Below, piece by piece: positions 1 to 6,669 of a stretch of 12,169 bases of DNA. A program made the position numbers and the translations under genes. The notes under the pieces are model-generated. The model saw only the letters and a program-made list of their open reading frames with translations, was not told the origin of the DNA and searched no databases. The first letter of the stretch is position 1. The number at the start of each line of letters is the position of its first letter. Source of the DNA: Labilithrix sp. (GTDB lineage Bacteria > Myxococcota > Polyangia > Polyangiales > Polyangiaceae). Where the stretch lies: assembly GCA_028287035.1 (NCBI GenBank), contig JAQBQL010000087.1, positions 1 to 12,169 on the forward strand, in the 5' to 3' direction.

Positions 1-919
1 TGCCGATCTTGGCCTTGGTGGGCTCGGGCAGCTCGAAGGCCGCGCCGGCCGCCTCCATGATCTGCTCGGCCGTGCCCATGGGAGCGAGGCGCCCCTTCGG
101 GTTGAGGTCCTTGAAGAAGACGTTCGGGATGCCCGTGATGACGTGGAAGTGCTTCGAGTGCGGGAGGAGGTTCAGGAAGACGAGCGGCAGCGTCGCGTGC
201 GTCCAGAACCCGGCCTTCGCCAGGAACACCAGCGTGGAGACCGGCAGCTTGTGCAGCGCCAGCGCCATCGCCGAGCCGACCGGCGACGGGAAGGCCGACC
301 ACCCCTCGGCGTGCTCGACGCCCGCGTGCGGCGCGACGATCTCGGCGATCGACCGGCACTGCGCGCCGAACGAGGCGACGCTGCCCGGGGCGCAGACGGT
401 CGGGAACTGCCCGTGGAGGACGAGCGCCGCGCCGTCGTACGTGATGTCGGCGAGCATCATCGTGAAGATGATGCCGAGGATGAGGATGGCCTCGGCGGAG
501 TGCGTCAGCCGCTTCGAGTGCTTGATGACGCGGAAGTAGAAGAAGACCGAGACGCCCGCCATGACGAGCACGGCGACGATGTCCTTCGCGAACTCGTACA
601 CCTTGCCGATGGGCTGCGTGGGGCCGAGCACCAGCAGGTTCCACGACGGGTCGAAGCCGCGTCCCCAGAGCACGAGGGTGCGGAAGAGGAGCACCAGGAA
701 CCCGACGAAGATCAGCTTGTGAGCGATCCCGGCGGGTTGGTAATACGCCATCTTCTCCTGGGCGAACGCGTACCGGAGCACCGCGTTGATGCGCTCGGGG
801 ATGCGGTCGAAGCGGTTCGTCCACCGGCCGACGGTCAGGAGCTGCCAGCGATGCAGCATCGACCAGGCGAACGCCGCGTGCGCCGCGACGATGAGGAGGA
901 GCATGACGGTCGGGTTCAT
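1..919 (-). CDS. Fe-S electron-transfer oxidoreductase, N-terminal NarI-like membrane part (partial)
   Basis: The reading frame is open from an ATG at 919 to the window edge, giving 306 codons of an incomplete gene. The protein starts MNPTVMLLLIVAAHAAF and has about five hydrophobic segments (roughly residues 4-24, 67-84, 111-131, 145-160 and 225-255). Histidines near the membrane segments (H67, H140, H240, H254, H257) could be haem b ligands, as in NarI-type domains. The segment LPHSKHFHVITGIPNVFF (252-269) is typical of membrane proteins whose C-terminal half carries two 4Fe-4S clusters and CCG (heterodisulfide-reductase-like) domains; that half lies outside the window. Family members (FadF/YwjF-like, or ETF:menaquinone oxidoreductase-like) are thought to pass electrons from acyl-CoA dehydrogenases via ETF into the quinone pool. 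Domain class is seen; substrate is inferred. No etfAB is visible. A GTG at 926-928, three codons upstream, is an alternative start. Confidence 0.82.
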   Translation of the reverse strand, partial: MNPTVMLLLIVAAHAAFAWSMLHRWQLLTVGRWTNRFDRIPERINAVLRYAFAQEKMAYYQPAGIAHKLIFVGFLVLLFRTLVLWGRGFDPSWNLLVLGPTQPIGKVYEFAKDIVAVLVMAGVSVFFYFRVIKHSKRLTHSAEAILILGIIFTMMLADITYDGAALVLHGQFPTVCAPGSVASFGAQCRSIAEIVAPHAGVEHAEGWSAFPSPVGSAMALALHKLPVSTLVFLAKAGFWTHATLPLVFLNLLPHSKHFHVITGIPNVFFKDLNPKGRLAPMGTAEQIMEAAGAAFELPEPTKAKIG

Positions 920-1016
920 GAAATTCACCCGGACATATAGGGTGTTGCGTCCCTGCGTCAACCCGGGGTACCGGCGAGCACGCCGCGCGGGCACGGCGAG
1001 TGCAGTAGTGCGCCGC
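920..1016. other. Divergent intergenic spacer
   Basis: These 97 bp separate two divergently oriented genes. They hold the minus-strand promoter (934-961) and a small 5-bp hairpin, CGGCG-AGCA-CGCCG (972-985), in the leader of the plus-strand gene. I see no convincing plus-strand -35/-10 pair and no Shine-Dalgarno sequence directly before the ATG at 1017. Confidence 0.5.
934..961 (-). promoter_or_regulatory. Sigma70-like promoter for the Fe-S oxidoreductase gene
   Basis: Reading the minus strand, a TTGACG -35 hexamer (956-961) is followed after 16 bp by a TATATG -10 hexamer (934-939). Transcription would be expected to start around 926-928, only about 8 bases before the ATG at 919, so the mRNA would have almost no leader. 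This fits the lack of a good Shine-Dalgarno sequence; the only purine-rich stretch is GGGTGAA a few bases before the ATG. The motif is seen in the sequence; its activity is inferred. Confidence 0.5.
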
Positions 1017-1691
1017 ATGGACCCGACGAATCCGCGGTGGGAACCCTCCGACGTCCGTTACGAGCGCTCGAAGCGGTTCTGGACGGTCGTGGTGAGCTGC
1101 ACCGCAGCCGCGGCGCTTTCCACCGTGGTTGTCGCCTCCTGCCTCAACCGGGGCCAGGCGCGACGCGACGCGACCAGCGAGGTCGACACGTCCTCGGCGG
1201 CGATCACCGAGACGACGGGCGCGGCGACCACGGTGGTCCGGCAGCCCGCGGCGGGCTCGACGACCATCGTGGTGCAGCCGGTCGTGACCGCGCCGGCACC
1301 GGCGGGCGGCAACGCCAACGACACGAACGCGAACGCCAGCACGGGCGATCAGGCTCCGCGCGCCGCTGCCACCATCGCGAGCCGGGTCATCCAGGCGCCG
1401 CCCGCGGTCACCATCGTGCAGCCCGTCATGCCCGCCGCGCCCGCCCAGCAGGCGCAGCCGCAGGCGCAGGGCGCGACCTCCCAGCCCCAGGTGCCCGCGG
1501 CCGGCGTGCCGCCGACCTCGAACGCCCCGAGCCTCTCGCCGACGACCTCGCCCAACGGCAACTCGACGGAAGCCGCGCCGTCGCCGACGCAGGGCGCAGG
1601 CGCCTTCCGCACCGACTCGCCGCCGAACTCCGCCTCCTCGTTCCAGGACAGCACCGAGGCGGGCGCGGGGCCCTTCCCCGGCCCTCGCTGA
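1017..1691 (+). CDS. Exported Ala/Pro/Thr-rich low-complexity protein, possible lipoprotein
   Basis: I do not recognise this 224-residue protein. After a charged N-terminus (RYERSKRFW, 14-22) comes a hydrophobic stretch of about 20 residues ending VVVASC at Cys42. This could be a membrane anchor or, with V-A-S-C as lipobox, a lipoprotein signal with an unusually long n-region. The rest (43-224) is low complexity, rich in Ala, Pro, Thr, Gln and Ser. It has recurring short motifs (VVRQP, VVQPV, VIQAP, IVQPV) around residues 74-140 and a Pro/Ser tail, and looks disordered. The open frame extends upstream to 786, but that part overlaps the divergent Fe-S gene, so the ATG at 1017 is preferred. Third positions are strongly G/C, as in the neighbours. 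It is the only plus-strand gene and ends at a strong hairpin. A periplasmic spacer or surface role is a guess. Confidence 0.65.
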   Translation: MDPTNPRWEPSDVRYERSKRFWTVVVSCTAAAALSTVVVASCLNRGQARRDATSEVDTSSAAITETTGAATTVVRQPAAGSTTIVVQPVVTAPAPAGGNANDTNANASTGDQAPRAAATIASRVIQAPPAVTIVQPVMPAAPAQQAQPQAQGATSQPQVPAAGVPPTSNAPSLSPTTSPNGNSTEAAPSPTQGAGAFRTDSPPNSASSFQDSTEAGAGPFPGPR

Positions 1692-1704
1692 AGAATCGAC
1701 GCGG

Positions 1705-1724
1705 CGAGGGGATGAATCCTCTCG
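1705..1724 (+). repeat. Small hairpin after the Ala/Pro/Thr-rich gene
   Basis: CGAGGGG (1705-1711) and CCTCTCG (1718-1724) pair over 7 bp, one of them a G-U, with a 6-nt loop, starting 14 nt after the stop codon at 1691. There is no T-run behind it. It may protect the 3' end or assist the larger hairpin downstream; alone it is not a convincing terminator. Confidence 0.3.
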
Positions 1725-1743
1725 CTCGAGCGTACGTCAGAGA

Positions 1744-1790
1744 GATGCGGCGGGTTCCGGGGTGCAGCCTGGAGCTCGCCGCATCCATTT
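1744..1790 (+). terminator. Long stem-loop terminator between convergent genes
   Basis: Positions 1744-1761 pair with 1768-1785 to form an 18-bp stem around a 6-nt loop (1762-1767), followed by CATTTT. Nine outer pairs are perfect (GATGCGGCG with CGCCGCATC). The inner nine include three G-U pairs: 1753/1776, 1755/1774 and 1759/1770. It lies 53 bases after the stop of the plus-strand gene and 15 bases beyond the stop of the minus-strand lipoprotein gene (1800). In minus-strand RNA the three G-U pairs become C-A or A-C mismatches and no T-run follows, so it is best read as a terminator for the plus-strand gene. It may still slow transcription from the other side. Confidence 0.65.
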
Positions 1791-1799
1791 TCCGCGGGC

Positions 1800-2393
1800 T
1801 CACAGGTCGAACGTGAAGCCTTGCTTGTCCCCGGTGCTGCCGCTGCCGCCGGGGGACAGCGACAGATCCATCGCGTACGTGCGGTTCCCGACCCGCGCCG
1901 ACAGGTGCGCGCGCACCGGCAGCTCGGCGCCGTGCGGATCGACGAGCTTCACCTCGACGGAGTAGCGGCCGCGCGGCGGCTCGCTCCCGTCGAAGAACAC
2001 GTTCTCGACGTTCTGCCCGTGGCACCCGTCCTCCGGGCAGTCCCTCTCGAGCTGGAGCCCCGACGGCGTCGACCGGCTCGACTTCTGGACCTTCGTGCCC
2101 GCGGGATCGGTCACCGTCAGATCGAGGTCGGCCGGGCTGTCGCCCCACGCGATCATGAACTGCAGGACGCCCGTTCCGGAGCCGCAGCCCTCGTCGATGA
2201 CGCCGTTGCAGTTGTCGTCGGCGGCGTTGAAACAGAGCTCCGGCCCGGTCGGCGTGCACGCGGACGTGACCGCGAGCCCGCCTTCCGTGACGACGTTCCT
2301 CGCGGTGAGCCCGGAGCCCGGCGCGCTCGCCGGGGCCGCCGGTCCGCACGCCGCGAGCACCGCCGCGAGCGACGCCGCCAGCGCCCGCTTCAC
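1800..2393 (-). CDS. Lipoprotein with MopE-type metal-binding motif and YfaP-like (DUF2135-type) domain
   Basis: This 197-residue protein starts with GTG at 2393. A lipoprotein signal is clear: MKR, then a hydrophobic stretch ending L-A-A-C with Cys16 as the lipidated residue. After an Ala/Pro/Gly linker comes a Cys- and Asp/Asn-rich motif, C54 followed by DDNCNGVIDEGC (59-70). This resembles the MopE-like putative metal-binding repeat common in myxobacterial surface proteins. Residues 76 to about 180 look like a YfaP/DUF2135 beta domain: ADLDLTVTDPAG at 88-99 and a later ENVFF-x-G-x-x-P-x-G-x-Y pattern. A cysteine pair (D-C-P-E-D-G-C) inside the domain may form a disulfide. The GTG overlaps the stop of the upstream HEAT gene by 4 bases (GTGA), so translation is probably coupled and the products may act together at the envelope. 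The ligand and role are unknown. Confidence 0.8.
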   Translation of the reverse strand: MKRALAASLAAVLAACGPAAPASAPGSGLTARNVVTEGGLAVTSACTPTGPELCFNAADDNCNGVIDEGCGSGTGVLQFMIAWGDSPADLDLTVTDPAGTKVQKSSRSTPSGLQLERDCPEDGCHGQNVENVFFDGSEPPRGRYSVEVKLVDPHGAELPVRAHLSARVGNRTYAMDLSLSPGGSGSTGDKQGFTFDL

Positions 2394-5038
2394 TTCGGAG
2401 CCGCGGCCTTGACGTCCTTCGCGTCGGGCAGCGACTCGGTCGCCGCCTTCGGGTTCATGAGCTCGAAGAAGGCCTGACGCGCCGGCTCCTGCGCCGCGCC
2501 CGTCTCCGCCTTGAGCGCCATCAGCGCGCCCTTCTCGCCCATGAACTTCAGGATCTGGATGGCCTGCGTGCGCTTCTTCTCGTCGGCGCCGCGCGCGTCG
2601 CGAAGGAGGCGAACGCGCATCTGCACGCGCGTGACCGAGTGGGGGCCGTTGTCGTAGTCGATGCCCTGGATGGCGCGCGACAGGATCAGCTTCGGCCAGT
2701 CCTGCAGGGCGTCACGCACGCGCACGCGCGAGGCCGCGAAGGCGTTGTCGATCCAGCGCGCGACGTCGCCGTTCTCGTAGTTGCGATCGCTCCAGTACCC
2801 GAAGGTCTGGTTGTAGACGACCTTCAGCTCCTCGAGGCCGGCGGGGTCCACGTCGTTGTAGGTCGCGAGCATGCGCCGGACCGCGTCGGTGTCGCCGCCG
2901 AGCAGGATGGCGAGCGCCGCGTCGGTGCGCGTGTTCGGCTGCTTCAGCTTCTCCATCAGGATCGACGTGGTCGCGGGGGTCATGCCGCCGAAGCCCACGG
3001 CGCGCGCCGCCTGGTGCTGGACCTCGAGGTCCATCGATCCGTTGATCAGCTCGGCGAGCCCGGCGGTGGCCGCGGGGACGGGCTTCCGCACGAGCGACTC
3101 GAGGTAGCAGCCGCGGATGAGCGAGACCTTGGGGTCCGGCTTGTCGAGCTTCTTCACCTTCTCGACGACCTCCTTCATCTGGTCGTCGGTCGCCACCCAG
3201 CCGAGCGAGAAGCACGCCTCGATGCGCGACTGCTCGTTGTTCTGCTTCTCCTCGATGTACTTGACGAGGATCGGGAACGCCTTGGGATCGCCCCACTGCG
3301 CGAAGCCGTGCACCGCGCCGACACCGACCGCGCGAAGGGTCATGCCCATCACCGCCATGCCGCCCTGGAGGAGCGCGTCCATCGTCGCGTCGACCTTCTC
3401 GGGACGCCGCCGGAGCTGCGCCTCGAGCGTGCCCCACGAGGCGGGGTCCTGCATCCACCCGACGTAGCGGAGGGCGCTCTGCGCGGTCGCCCACACCGGC
3501 GGGAACTCCTGCTGCCCTTCCTTCGGGAACGGGATGCTCGGGTTCGCCCACGAGCGCATCTTCGGCAGCGCCTCCTTCGCCTCGGCAGCCGCCATGAAGC
3601 GGAGCGCGTTGGCGTGGGGCTGCGGCTTGGTCGTCATCCAGTAGTAGACGCCGTCGTACGCCTCGCTGCGGATCTCGGGGCGCCGGTCCGGGTTCACGAC
3701 CGCGAGGTCGGCGAGCATCCGTGCCGACACCACGCGCTCGTTGTCGTCCTGGCGGTAGTCGGGGTCGAGGTCCTTGTTGTAGAGCGTGAGCGGGTCCTGC
3801 TTCATGCGCCACGCGAGGACGGGCACCGCGCGAAGGTCGCCGATCTCGGCGAGGCGAAGGCCCGCCTCGGTCTTCCAGTGGGCCGGCGGGTTCGTCGCGA
3901 TGTACGCGGCGAGCGCGTCGCCGGCGCGCGGATCCTCGAGCGACTTCAGCATGTCGAAGATCAGCTTGTTCTGGAACTTCTCGGTGTCGCGCTTCGACCT
4001 GTCGACGCTCTGGAGCGCGAACACGAGGCCGCGACCACCGACGCCGTCACGCAGCGCCTCGAGGAACTTCTGCCGCGACTCCTTGTCGGCCTTCGCGAGC
4101 GCGCCGAGGAGCGGCTGCATGGCCTTCTCGTTCGCGATCTTGCCGAGCCCGACCGCCGCCTCGCGCGCCACGTCGACCGACTTGTCCTGGACCAGCTTGA
4201 TCAGCGTGTCCGTGTACTTTGCATCCGCATTGCGGGACAGCACGGTCGCGACGAGCTGGCGAACGCTCTCGCTCTCGTCACCAGCGAGCGTGGCCAGCTT
4301 GTCGAGCGGCACCATGGCCGCGAGCTGCTCGGGGTCGAACGCCGGGTTGCCGTCGAGGCGCTGGACCTTCGACAGGTAGCCTGCGCGGTACTCCTTCATC
4401 ACGTCGTCGAACGCCGACGTCTCGTGCAGGGTGGCGAGCGCCCAGGCGATCTGCGGGCGATCGCTCGCGTCGGACTCCTTGAGGGCCTTGAGCAGCGCCG
4501 GCTTCGCGCTGTCCGCGGCGGGGCTACCGAACTCGAGCAGGGCGGTCGCGGCGGTGCCACGCACGCGATGGTCGATCGACTCGAGGCCCTTCACGATGAG
4601 CGGGATCGAGCTCGTGTCCTTGGCCCAGGCGAGCTGCGCGAACGCCTCCTCCTGGAGCTTCGGCGCGTCGTCCTCCTTCGTCCACTCGCGCCACTTCGGT
4701 ACCGCCTCGGCGACGGGCAGCATCGCGACCGCCTTCTTCTCCTCGGCGATCTGCTTGGCCGACTTCTGCTCGGCGCTCTTCGTCCCGCCGACCACGAAGA
4801 TCGCGACGGCCGCGCCCGCGATGAGCACGGCGACGATGCCGGCGGCGATGCCGAAGCGGCCCTTCTTGAAGTTGCCGTCGTCTCCGCCGCCGCCGGAGTA
4901 GCTCGGAACGCCGGGACCCGGGGGGAGCGCATCGTCGTCGGGCGGCCACTTCGCGGCGCGGCGCTTCTCGACCGGGAGAAGCGAGGGCGGAAGAGAGCCA
5001 GCGGACGGGCGATGGTGCGGATTCGGCGTCGGGTTCAT
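2390..5038 (-). CDS. HEAT-repeat protein with a single N-terminal membrane anchor
   Basis: The protein is 882 residues from the ATG at 5038; an adjacent in-frame TTG at 5041 adds one residue. Residues 1-60 are Pro/Gly/Asp-rich and probably cytoplasmic. A hydrophobic helix follows (about 63-84, GIAAGIVAVLIAGAAVAIF). The large remainder is alpha-helical, with recurrent HEAT-type helix pairs such as SIPLIVKGLESIDHRVRG, SVRQLVATVLS, DVAREAAVGLGKIA and VQHQAARAVGFGG, so a curved protein-binding solenoid outside the membrane is likely. No catalytic motif is visible. A Lys/Ala tail (KDVKAAAPK) ends it. The start lacks a Shine-Dalgarno sequence; TATCGT at 5053-5058 could be a -10 giving a short leader, but no good -35 accompanies it. 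The gene is the upstream partner of the YfaP-like lipoprotein (4-bp overlap). A scaffold or adaptor role is inferred from the fold only. Confidence 0.85.
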   Translation of the reverse strand: MNPTPNPHHRPSAGSLPPSLLPVEKRRAAKWPPDDDALPPGPGVPSYSGGGGDDGNFKKGRFGIAAGIVAVLIAGAAVAIFVVGGTKSAEQKSAKQIAEEKKAVAMLPVAEAVPKWREWTKEDDAPKLQEEAFAQLAWAKDTSSIPLIVKGLESIDHRVRGTAATALLEFGSPAADSAKPALLKALKESDASDRPQIAWALATLHETSAFDDVMKEYRAGYLSKVQRLDGNPAFDPEQLAAMVPLDKLATLAGDESESVRQLVATVLSRNADAKYTDTLIKLVQDKSVDVAREAAVGLGKIANEKAMQPLLGALAKADKESRQKFLEALRDGVGGRGLVFALQSVDRSKRDTEKFQNKLIFDMLKSLEDPRAGDALAAYIATNPPAHWKTEAGLRLAEIGDLRAVPVLAWRMKQDPLTLYNKDLDPDYRQDDNERVVSARMLADLAVVNPDRRPEIRSEAYDGVYYWMTTKPQPHANALRFMAAAEAKEALPKMRSWANPSIPFPKEGQQEFPPVWATAQSALRYVGWMQDPASWGTLEAQLRRRPEKVDATMDALLQGGMAVMGMTLRAVGVGAVHGFAQWGDPKAFPILVKYIEEKQNNEQSRIEACFSLGWVATDDQMKEVVEKVKKLDKPDPKVSLIRGCYLESLVRKPVPAATAGLAELINGSMDLEVQHQAARAVGFGGMTPATTSILMEKLKQPNTRTDAALAILLGGDTDAVRRMLATYNDVDPAGLEELKVVYNQTFGYWSDRNYENGDVARWIDNAFAASRVRVRDALQDWPKLILSRAIQGIDYDNGPHSVTRVQMRVRLLRDARGADEKKRTQAIQILKFMGEKGALMALKAETGAAQEPARQAFFELMNPKAATESLPDAKDVKAAAPK

Positions 5039-5113
5039 CAAAGCGGGCGGGACGATAGCGCAAAACCGCCAGCGTGTGACGAGCGCCGCGCGCCGGCCGG
5101 CGGGTCCACCATG

Positions 5114-5131
5114 CGGCGCGTCAGAGCGCCG
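5114..5131 (-). terminator. Weak hairpin just after the sulfatase-like gene
   Basis: CGGCGC (5114-5119) and GCGCCG (5126-5131) form a perfect 6-bp stem with a 6-nt loop, starting 3 nt after the minus-strand stop at 5135. No T-run follows, so intrinsic termination is uncertain. It may separate the sulfatase-like gene from the HEAT gene, whose start lies 96 bp downstream. Confidence 0.25.
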
Positions 5132-5134
5132 AGA

Positions 5135-6595
5135 TCAGGGCGGGCCGTGCGAGTCGAGGCCGGCGCGGAGCTTGTTCATCTTCTCGACGAACGGCTCGCG
5201 CGTCTCCTTGACGGTCGCCAGGTTCTCGCTCTCCTGCGGGTCCTTGCCGAGGTCGTAGAGCTCGTACCGCTTGCCGGTCATCTCGATGAGCTTCATCCCC
5301 GGCGAGGGCCCGCTGATGAAGGCGCGGCGCATCTCGTTGAACGGCCCCTCGGGCATGTCGATGAACACGTCGTGCTCGACGAGGGGCTGACCGATCCGCG
5401 CGGTGAGATCGGGCAAGAGGCTCTGGCCGCGCAGCGAGCCGTCCGCCTTCACGGTCCCGCCGAGCAGCTCGACGATGGTGGGCGCGAGGTCGATGTGCGA
5501 GCGCCGGAGCGGGATGCGATGCGCGGGCAGGCCGGGCACGTACACGACGAGCGGCACGCGGACGAGCGGCTCCCACAGCTCGCGCCCGTGGCCCCAGTGC
5601 TTCTTCTCGCCGAACGCCTCGCCATGGTCGGCGGTGAGCACGATGGCGGTGTGCTCCGCCCACGGCTGGCTCTTGATGAAGTCGAGGAGCCGGCCGATGT
5701 ACGCGTCCGTGAACCAGACCTCCTCGTCGTACTGCGCCCGCGTCGACCCGGCCTGGGTACGGTCGGAGCGGCCGAAATCCGGCGAGCCCTCGTGGCGAAC
5801 GTACGGCAGGTGCGGGTCGAAGTAGTGGAACCACGCGAAGAACGGCTTGCCGCTCCCGGTGTTCTCGGGCTTCCCGAGCAGGTTGATGGCGACCTCGGTG
5901 AGCTGCGGGCTCGTCGAGCGCGTGTCGCTGTCGGTCATGCCCGGCGGGACCGCCGAGGTGTCGAACACGTCGAAGCCCTGCGCGAAGCCGCTCCGGAACG
6001 TGAAGTAGCGATGGCACATCCCCGCGAAGGTGCGGACGCCGAGGTCGTGCGCGCGCTCGGCGAGGAAGACGTTCGAGGGAAAGAACGTCGTGTAGTGCTC
6101 GAAGTCGCGGTTCGTCTCCGAGGCGTAGCGGCCGATGTGGAGCGGGCCCAGGCTCTTCGGCGTGAACGACGCCGTCGAGTACGTCCGCTCGAACACGGTG
6201 CTGCGCGCCGCCAGCTGATCGATGTTCGTCGTGATCGGCTTCGGGTAGCCCATGAAGCCGAGATCGGCGCGGAGCGTATCGACGGTGATCAGGATGACGT
6301 TCAGCGGGTGCCCGGGGCCGACCGCCACCGGCGGTGCGGCGACGCCTGCGTCGGCGGTCCTCGTCGTGCCCGCGTCGGCCGCGGGGATCGCCGGCAGCGC
6401 GAGCTGTCCGGCCGCGGCCTGGAGGGGCGACGGCGCGCCGGCGTCGGGCTCGGCCACCACGCCGCCGTCGGGCCGCCGCACGAACACCGGCCCGCTCGAG
6501 AGGACGCGCAGCACGAGCGCCGCCAGGACGACGGCGGCCACGGCCACCATGACGGCGATGCCGATGGGTCCGCCGTTGTCACGCTGAGAGGTCAT
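5135..6595 (-). CDS. Membrane-anchored sulfatase/alkaline-phosphatase-superfamily hydrolase with Thr at the nucleophile site
   Basis: The protein is 486 residues. A single N-terminal helix (about 11-33) anchors it, followed by an Ala/Pro/Asp linker (41-95); the catalytic domain would face the periplasm. Sulfatase-fold motifs are clear: NVILITVDTLRAD (99-111) with metal-binding Asp106, FHYFDPHLPY (257-266), TADHGEAFGEKKHWGHG (321-337) with Asp323, His324 and His336, and the C-terminal YELYDLGKDPQESENLA (444-460) typical of sulfatases. The signature that normally holds the Cys or Ser converted to formylglycine (C/S-x-P-x-R) is absent. The matching stretch is S-F-T-P-K-S-L-G-P-L-H-I-G-R-Y (143-157), putting Thr145 at the nucleophile position. 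The only cysteine is C194. Metal-dependent hydrolysis or transfer of phosphate or phosphodiester groups is therefore as likely as sulfate-ester hydrolysis. The ATG at 6595 has no Shine-Dalgarno sequence. Substrate is unknown. Confidence 0.85.
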   Translation of the reverse strand: MTSQRDNGGPIGIAVMVAVAAVVLAALVLRVLSSGPVFVRRPDGGVVAEPDAGAPSPLQAAAGQLALPAIPAADAGTTRTADAGVAAPPVAVGPGHPLNVILITVDTLRADLGFMGYPKPITTNIDQLAARSTVFERTYSTASFTPKSLGPLHIGRYASETNRDFEHYTTFFPSNVFLAERAHDLGVRTFAGMCHRYFTFRSGFAQGFDVFDTSAVPPGMTDSDTRSTSPQLTEVAINLLGKPENTGSGKPFFAWFHYFDPHLPYVRHEGSPDFGRSDRTQAGSTRAQYDEEVWFTDAYIGRLLDFIKSQPWAEHTAIVLTADHGEAFGEKKHWGHGRELWEPLVRVPLVVYVPGLPAHRIPLRRSHIDLAPTIVELLGGTVKADGSLRGQSLLPDLTARIGQPLVEHDVFIDMPEGPFNEMRRAFISGPSPGMKLIEMTGKRYELYDLGKDPQESENLATVKETREPFVEKMNKLRAGLDSHGPP

Positions 6596-6669
6596 GCGAA
6601 GGAGCAGGGCGCGTCGCCCGGGTCCTTACGCTGCCGACTCCGCCCGCCTTTCGCAAGAGCCGCGTTCGC

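Noticed and set aside
143..940. Plus-strand open frame opposite the left-edge gene
   Set aside because: It is Arg/Asp/Glu-rich with no motif, while the minus-strand frame gives membrane helices and the LPHSKHFH segment typical of the Fe-S oxidoreductase family.
786..1016. Upstream extension of the plus-strand Ala/Pro/Thr-rich gene
   Set aside because: It would overlap the divergent Fe-S gene and its promoter; the hydrophobic signal segment is correctly placed only from the ATG at 1017.
6607..6619. GGGCG-CGT-CGCCC hairpin between the hydrolase and sulfatase-like genes
   Set aside because: A 5-bp stem with a 3-nt loop and no T-run is expected by chance in DNA this GC-rich.
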